This document shows positions 60,630-64,000 of a DNA stretch of 64,000 nt, piece after piece. The stretch is taken from NCBI GenBank assembly GCA_004295085.1, contig SHNF01000002.1, positions 558,001-622,000 on the forward strand, given 5' to 3'. The stretch comes from Planctomycetota bacterium. GTDB lineage: Bacteria > Planctomycetota > UBA1135. The translations under genes were made by a program, and so were the position numbers. The notes under the pieces are model-generated. The model was not told the origin of the DNA. It did not search any database and saw only the letters and a program-made list of their open reading frames with translations. Positions within the stretch are counted from its first letter, which is position 1. The number at the start of each line of letters is the position of its first letter.

Positions 60630-60635
60630 GTTGGG

Positions 60636-60641
60636 CTCCTT
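60636..60641 (-). promoter_or_regulatory. Shine-Dalgarno of the TM2 gene
   Basis: AAGGAG on the minus strand, 6 nt before ATG 60629. It decides the start of the TM2-domain protein. Confidence 0.75.
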
Positions 60642-60694
60642 ATTGCGGATGGCGGCCCGCCAATTGCAGCGGTGCGGGGGGCAGATTGAATCGG

Positions 60695-60724
60695 TTGCAT
60701 CTTTGCGTGATTCAACTGTATCAT
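60695..60724 (+). promoter_or_regulatory. Sigma-70-like promoter of chrB, apparently leaderless
   Basis: TTGCAT (60695-60700), an 18-nt spacer, then TATCAT (60719-60724), which ends 7 nt before ATG 60732. Four of six (-35) and five of six (-10) positions match consensus. No Shine-Dalgarno sequence is present, so transcription would begin at about the start codon. A 7-bp inverted repeat, TTGAATC (60686-60692) and GATTCAA (60709-60715), overlaps the promoter and could be an operator. Confidence 0.6.
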
Positions 60725-60731
60725 TCCGGCG

Positions 60732-61703
60732 ATGGGCCGCGCCTGGCTCCTGCTGATCCACCAGCTGCCCCCGGAGCCCGCCTACCTGCGGGTCAAGGTG
60801 CGCCGCCGACTGCAGCAGCTCGGGGCGCTGGCGCTCAAGAACACCGTATACGTGCTGCCGGCAAGCGACGCCGGGCTCGAGGACTTCCAGTGGCTGGGCC
60901 GGGAGATCGTCCAGCTGGGCGGCGAAGCCTTCGTCTGCGAGGCCGCCTTCCTGGAAGGGCTCAGCGACGCAAGCGTGCGCCAGCAGTTCCTGGAAGCCTG
61001 CTCGGCCCGTTATCACGCCGTGCGGGAGGAAGCCGTGGCGGCCAGGGAGGCGCTGGGCAGCCTGTCGTCCCCCGAGCGGCTTGCGGAGGCGCGCGCAGCA
61101 GCGGCGCGCCTGGGGCGCAGCCTGGAGGAGATCGCCACGCTGGATTTCTTCGGCTCCGGCGCCCGCAGCGACGCCGAAGCCGCGCGCAAGGGCCTGGAGA
61201 AGCGCATCCTGGAGCTGGAGGCGCGGCCGGCTGCTGCTCCGGCGACCGCAGCCCGGAAAGGCCGGGAGAAGCACCGCGGCCGCACCTGGGTCACGCGCAG
61301 CGGCGTGTATGTCGACCGCATCGCCAGCGCCTGGCTGATCCGCCGATTCATCGACCCGCAGGCGCGCTTCCGCTTCGTGTCCGCGCGCGGCTACCGCCCG
61401 GCGGCCGGCGAGCTGCGCTTCGACATGTCCGAGGCCGAGTTCACCCACGAAGGCGAGAATTGCACTTTCGAGGTCCTGCTGCAGCGCTTCGGCCTGTCCG
61501 ATCCCGGCCTCACCGCCATCGCGGAGCTGGTGCACGACCTCGACCTCAAGGACGGGAAGTTCGGAAGGCCCGAGTCCGCGGGCATCGAGCGCATGTTCGC
61601 AGCCATCGCCGCGGCGCACCGCGGCGACGAGGAGCGCCTCGCCCGCGGCGGCGCCGTTCTCGACGACCTCTATCAGCTCTACGCGCGCAAGGGACATGAC
61701 TGA
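60732..61703 (+). CDS. chrB: Chromate resistance regulator/accessory protein ChrB
   Basis: 323 aa. The N-terminal ChrB domain (about 5-165: WLLLIHQLPPEPAYLRVKVRRRLQQLGA) and C-terminal ChrB domain (about 180-310: RSGVYVDRIASAWLIRRFIDP, ARFRF, RFDMSEAEFTHEGENCTFEVL, ELVHDLDLKDGKF) are both present. ChrB acts as a chromate-sensing regulator of chrA or aids Cr(VI) reduction; the DNA-binding role is known for some members only. It overlaps chrA by 8 nt. A promoter with an inverted repeat lies directly upstream, divergent from the TM2 gene. Confidence 0.95.
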   Translation: MGRAWLLLIHQLPPEPAYLRVKVRRRLQQLGALALKNTVYVLPASDAGLEDFQWLGREIVQLGGEAFVCEAAFLEGLSDASVRQQFLEACSARYHAVREEAVAAREALGSLSSPERLAEARAAAARLGRSLEEIATLDFFGSGARSDAEAARKGLEKRILELEARPAAAPATAARKGREKHRGRTWVTRSGVYVDRIASAWLIRRFIDPQARFRFVSARGYRPAAGELRFDMSEAEFTHEGENCTFEVLLQRFGLSDPGLTAIAELVHDLDLKDGKFGRPESAGIERMFAAIAAAHRGDEERLARGGAVLDDLYQLYARKGHD

Positions 61704-62994
61704 AGCACGGCAGCCGTCGTTCTGGGAGGCGTTGCGCTTCTGGCTCAAGCTGGGCTTCATCAGCTTCGGCGGGCCGGCCGGGCAGATCGCCATCATGCAC
61801 GAGGAGCTGGTGGAGCGGAGGAAGTGGATCAGCGAGTCGCGCTTCCTGCACGCGCTGACCTACTGCAACCTGCTGCCCGGGCCGGAGGCGCAGCAGCTGG
61901 CCACGTACTGCGGCTGGCTGCTGCACCGCACCTGGGGCGGCATCGCGGCCGGAGCCCTGTTCGTCCTGCCTTCGGTCTTCATCCTGTGGGCGCTGAGCTA
62001 CGTGTACGTGGTCCACGGCACGCTGCCCTTCATCGCCGGGATCTTCTACGGGCTCACGGCCGCAGTGCTGGCGGTCGTGGCGTCGGCGGTGATCCGTATC
62101 GGCAGGAAGACCCTGAAGAACGCGCTGCTGTGGGCGCTGGCGGCGGCGGCGTTCGTGAGCATCTATTTCCTGCGCGTAGACTTCCCCTGGGTCATCCTGG
62201 GAGCCGGCCTGGTCGGCCTGCTGGGCAGCCGCTACGCGCCCGAGCTGTTCCGTTCCGGGGGCGGGCACGGGGCCGCCGCGGCCGACGAGGACGGCATCGT
62301 CGCGCACACGCGGCCGTCCTGGACGCGCGCGCTGCGCGTGACGGCGCTCTGCGGGGTGCTGTGGTGGACACCGGTGATCCTCCTGGGGCTGTGGCTGGGC
62401 TGGGGCAGCACGCAGGTCGCGGAAGGCGTCTTCTTCAGCAAGGCGGCAATGGTGACCTTCGGCGGCGCCTACGCGGTGCTGCCGTACATCGCTCAGAAGG
62501 CGGTGGAGCACTACGGCTGGCTGGGCACCAGCCAGATGACAGCCGGGCTCGGGCTGGCGGAGACCACACCCGGCCCCTTGATCATGGTGGTGCAGTTCGT
62601 GGGTTTCCTGGGCGGTTACTACCATCCGCCCGCGGGCCTGTCCCCGCTGCTCTCAGCCACGCTCGGCGCCCTGATCACGACCTGGGTGACCTTCCTGCCG
62701 TGTTTTCTGTGGATCTTCCTGGGCGCGCCTTACGTGGAGAGCATGCGCGGCAACCCGCGCCTGAGCGCGGCCCTCACCGCCATCACCGCGGCGGTCGTGG
62801 GCGTCGTGATGAACCTCGCGGTCTGGTTCGGGCACAAGCTGGTCTTTCCGGAGGCCGGCGGCGTGGACTGGTTCGTGCTCGTGGTCGGCGCCGCTGCCTT
62901 CGTGGCGATCGTGCGCTTCAAGGCCGGCATGATCCCGGTCATCCTGGCCAGCGGAGCGCTCGGGCTGGCCTGGAAGACGCTCTACTCCACGTAG
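61696..62994 (+). CDS. chrA: Chromate efflux transporter ChrA
   Basis: 432 aa, a long-chain ChrA with two homologous CHR domains. Motifs in the first half: KLGFISFGGPAGQIAIMHEELVE, LPGPEAQQLATYCGWLLH; in the second: FFSKAAMVTFGGAYAVLPYIA, ETTPGPLIMVVQFVGFLGGY. Each half has about five helices. It exports chromate using the proton-motive force and also transports sulfate-like anions. It overlaps chrB by 8 nt and its 3' end overlaps the convergent PHP gene by 13 nt. No chrF or SOD gene is adjacent. Confidence 0.96.
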   Translation: MTEARQPSFWEALRFWLKLGFISFGGPAGQIAIMHEELVERRKWISESRFLHALTYCNLLPGPEAQQLATYCGWLLHRTWGGIAAGALFVLPSVFILWALSYVYVVHGTLPFIAGIFYGLTAAVLAVVASAVIRIGRKTLKNALLWALAAAAFVSIYFLRVDFPWVILGAGLVGLLGSRYAPELFRSGGGHGAAAADEDGIVAHTRPSWTRALRVTALCGVLWWTPVILLGLWLGWGSTQVAEGVFFSKAAMVTFGGAYAVLPYIAQKAVEHYGWLGTSQMTAGLGLAETTPGPLIMVVQFVGFLGGYYHPPAGLSPLLSATLGALITTWVTFLPCFLWIFLGAPYVESMRGNPRLSAALTAITAAVVGVVMNLAVWFGHKLVFPEAGGVDWFVLVVGAAAFVAIVRFKAGMIPVILASGALGLAWKTLYST

Positions 62995-64000
62995 AACGGG
63001 CTGGACCAGGCGGCGTGCTGGTCCGCCTGCACCACGCGCACGTACACCGATTCGCCGGACTGCAGGCCCTCCAGCGGCCGGCGCGCGCTGAACACGCGCG
63101 CGCCGTCACCGGCGAGGCTGGCAGCCACGGCGCCGGAGCGCACGATGTCCACGCGCTCGATGGGCGCGGTGCCGACCACTGAGATCACCAGCTCCCGCGC
63201 CGCTTCCGACGCGGGCAGGCTCGCACCCATGCGCGCGCCGCCCAGCGAGGTGCGCAGGAGGATGCGCGCGCCGCTGGTGGCGTAGCAGCGGCGGGCGCGC
63301 AGGGCTTCCAGCACGCCGGCGCGCGTGCACTCCTCGCTCAGTATGGCCGCCAGGCCTCCACAGGAAGAGGCGAGATGGCCCAGGCCCGGATGCCCGTCAT
63401 GGCCGTCACTGCTGCCGAGGAAGCCGAGACGGTAGCCGCGGCCCAGGGCGTCGCGCACGTAGTTGCCGGGGACGGCGCCGCGGATGCGCCGGGGGGAGTC
63501 AGGCGCCTCGCTGCTGCCGTGCACCGACACGATCTCGGTCACCGGTTCCAGCCTTGGGTCGGGAGCGATGCTCCAATCGGTGGCGATGGCACTGCCGGCG
63601 CTGTGGTGCGCGAGCGTGAGCGCGTCCTGGCCGCGCAAGGCCTCCCACAGCTCGGGCGGCGTGTCGTAGCGCTCGTCCATGGAGCTGTAGAGCCGGCCGC
63701 TGTCGCCGAAGTAGAGGACGTGGCGGTGGCCGTGGATCCAGCTGGTCCATTCATACCCGGGCAAGGTCACGAGCCGGCCGGGCTCGTGGTAGCGCGCTGC
63801 GGCGTCCTGCACCTCCTGCCATGACTGCGGATGCTGGTCCAGGAACAGCATGCCCCAATGATCGTGGTCGGTGACCGCGGCCACGTCCAGGGCGGCGACG
63901 TCGCGCGCGTAGGCGTAGACGTCGTCCAGGCGCCCGGTGCCGTCGGACAGGGCGCTGTGGATCTGCAGGTCGCCCCACAGCACGCGCGGGGCGTCCGCGG
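62982..64000 (-). CDS. PHP-domain metallohydrolase (CehA/McbA or DUF3604-like), 5' end outside the window
   Basis: At least 339 codons, open through the window end; the true start is probably upstream of it, because the reading frame continues with ADAPRVLWGDLQIHS. PHP metal-binding motifs: LWGDLQIHSALSDGTG (HxH), VAAVTDHDHWG, the HxH of GHRHVLYFGD, LAHHSAGS and the SSDGHDG loop with Asp/His. The C-terminal ~100 residues form a beta-sandwich ending WSSPFYVE. Proteins of this group hydrolyse phosphoesters, or carbamate/phosphonate esters; substrate unknown. The stop lies inside the end of chrA, 13 nt of antisense overlap. Confidence 0.85.
   Translation of the reverse strand, partial: ADAPRVLWGDLQIHSALSDGTGRLDDVYAYARDVAALDVAAVTDHDHWGMLFLDQHPQSWQEVQDAAARYHEPGRLVTLPGYEWTSWIHGHRHVLYFGDSGRLYSSMDERYDTPPELWEALRGQDALTLAHHSAGSAIATDWSIAPDPRLEPVTEIVSVHGSSEAPDSPRRIRGAVPGNYVRDALGRGYRLGFLGSSDGHDGHPGLGHLASSCGGLAAILSEECTRAGVLEALRARRCYATSGARILLRTSLGGARMGASLPASEAARELVISVVGTAPIERVDIVRSGAVAASLAGDGARVFSARRPLEGLQSGESVYVRVVQADQHAAWSSPFYVE

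Overview
The window is about 70% GC, carries genes on both strands, and is densely packed with many 1-8 nt start/stop overlaps. I see no rRNA, tRNA, CRISPR array or insertion sequence. The gene content suggests a Gram-negative, aerobic or microaerobic, probably planctomycete-like bacterium. The clues are a DUF1800/DUF1501 pair, an ECF sigma factor of the PF07638/TIGR02999 type, many secreted beta-propeller proteins, outer-membrane barrels, and a fused E2-E1 2-oxoglutarate dehydrogenase. The lineage is an inference; Acidobacteriota or a related deep lineage is not excluded. No intergenic stretch exceeds about 210 bp, so there is no long gene-free region to describe.

Region by region. 1-4.8 kb: the end of a CcoI-like copper ATPase gene, a TauE/SafE-type membrane protein, a di-heme cytochrome, ccoN, ccoO, a CcoS-like protein and a small one-helix protein. 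Together these encode a cbb3 (microaerobic) cytochrome oxidase and its copper/assembly factors. 4.8-8.2 kb: a FixL-like PAS-GAF histidine kinase, a coupled FixJ/NarL-like regulator and a CBS-pair protein, probably redox or energy control of the oxidase. 8.3-12.1 kb: two secreted propeller proteins. 12.1-17.7 kb: two more CBS-pair proteins, a small secreted protein divergent from an ECF sigma gene, an outer-membrane barrel and a YCF48-like propeller. 17.8-27.3 kb (minus strand): DUF1800/DUF1501, MgtE, 3-hydroxyacyl-CoA dehydrogenase, an STT3-like oligosaccharyltransferase coupled to a CBM9/DUF5916 outer-membrane protein.

27.4-31.6 kb: a coupled minus-strand operon of a double-domain KaiC-family ATPase, a hybrid PAS histidine kinase and an MmcQ/YjbR protein. 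31.7-37.2 kb: GNAT acetyltransferase, tautomerase, MutY, then a methyltransferase coupled to a large membrane protein with a degenerate spermidine-synthase-like domain and TPRs. 37.3-46.8 kb: a cluster of secreted proteins (Asp-box propeller, Ca-loop protein, HEAT/vWA protein, metallo-beta-lactamase/lamin-tail protein, outer-membrane barrel) with a lower-GC hypothetical gene and a TPMT-like methyltransferase between them. 46.8-57.5 kb: central metabolism: lpdA-lipB-ADP-forming acyl-CoA synthetase, a LOG-family protein, fused 2-oxoglutarate dehydrogenase, and an M28 lipoprotein peptidase. 57.7-64 kb: an O-methyltransferase, a MoaD/ThiS-like protein paired with a cytoplasmic propeller, DUF2752 and TM2 proteins, the chromate module chrB-chrA with an apparently leaderless promoter, and a PHP-family metallohydrolase cut by the window end.

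The observations I consider most worth following are these: an apparently shared C-terminal beta-rich module on five secreted proteins; a FixL-like PAS domain in which the usual heme-ligand His position appears to be Asn; a KaiC-family protein with Thr-Tyr at the Ser-Thr phosphosite; the bacterial STT3-like protein; the MoaD-propeller pair; and several start codons lying only 6-9 nt downstream of -10-like elements.
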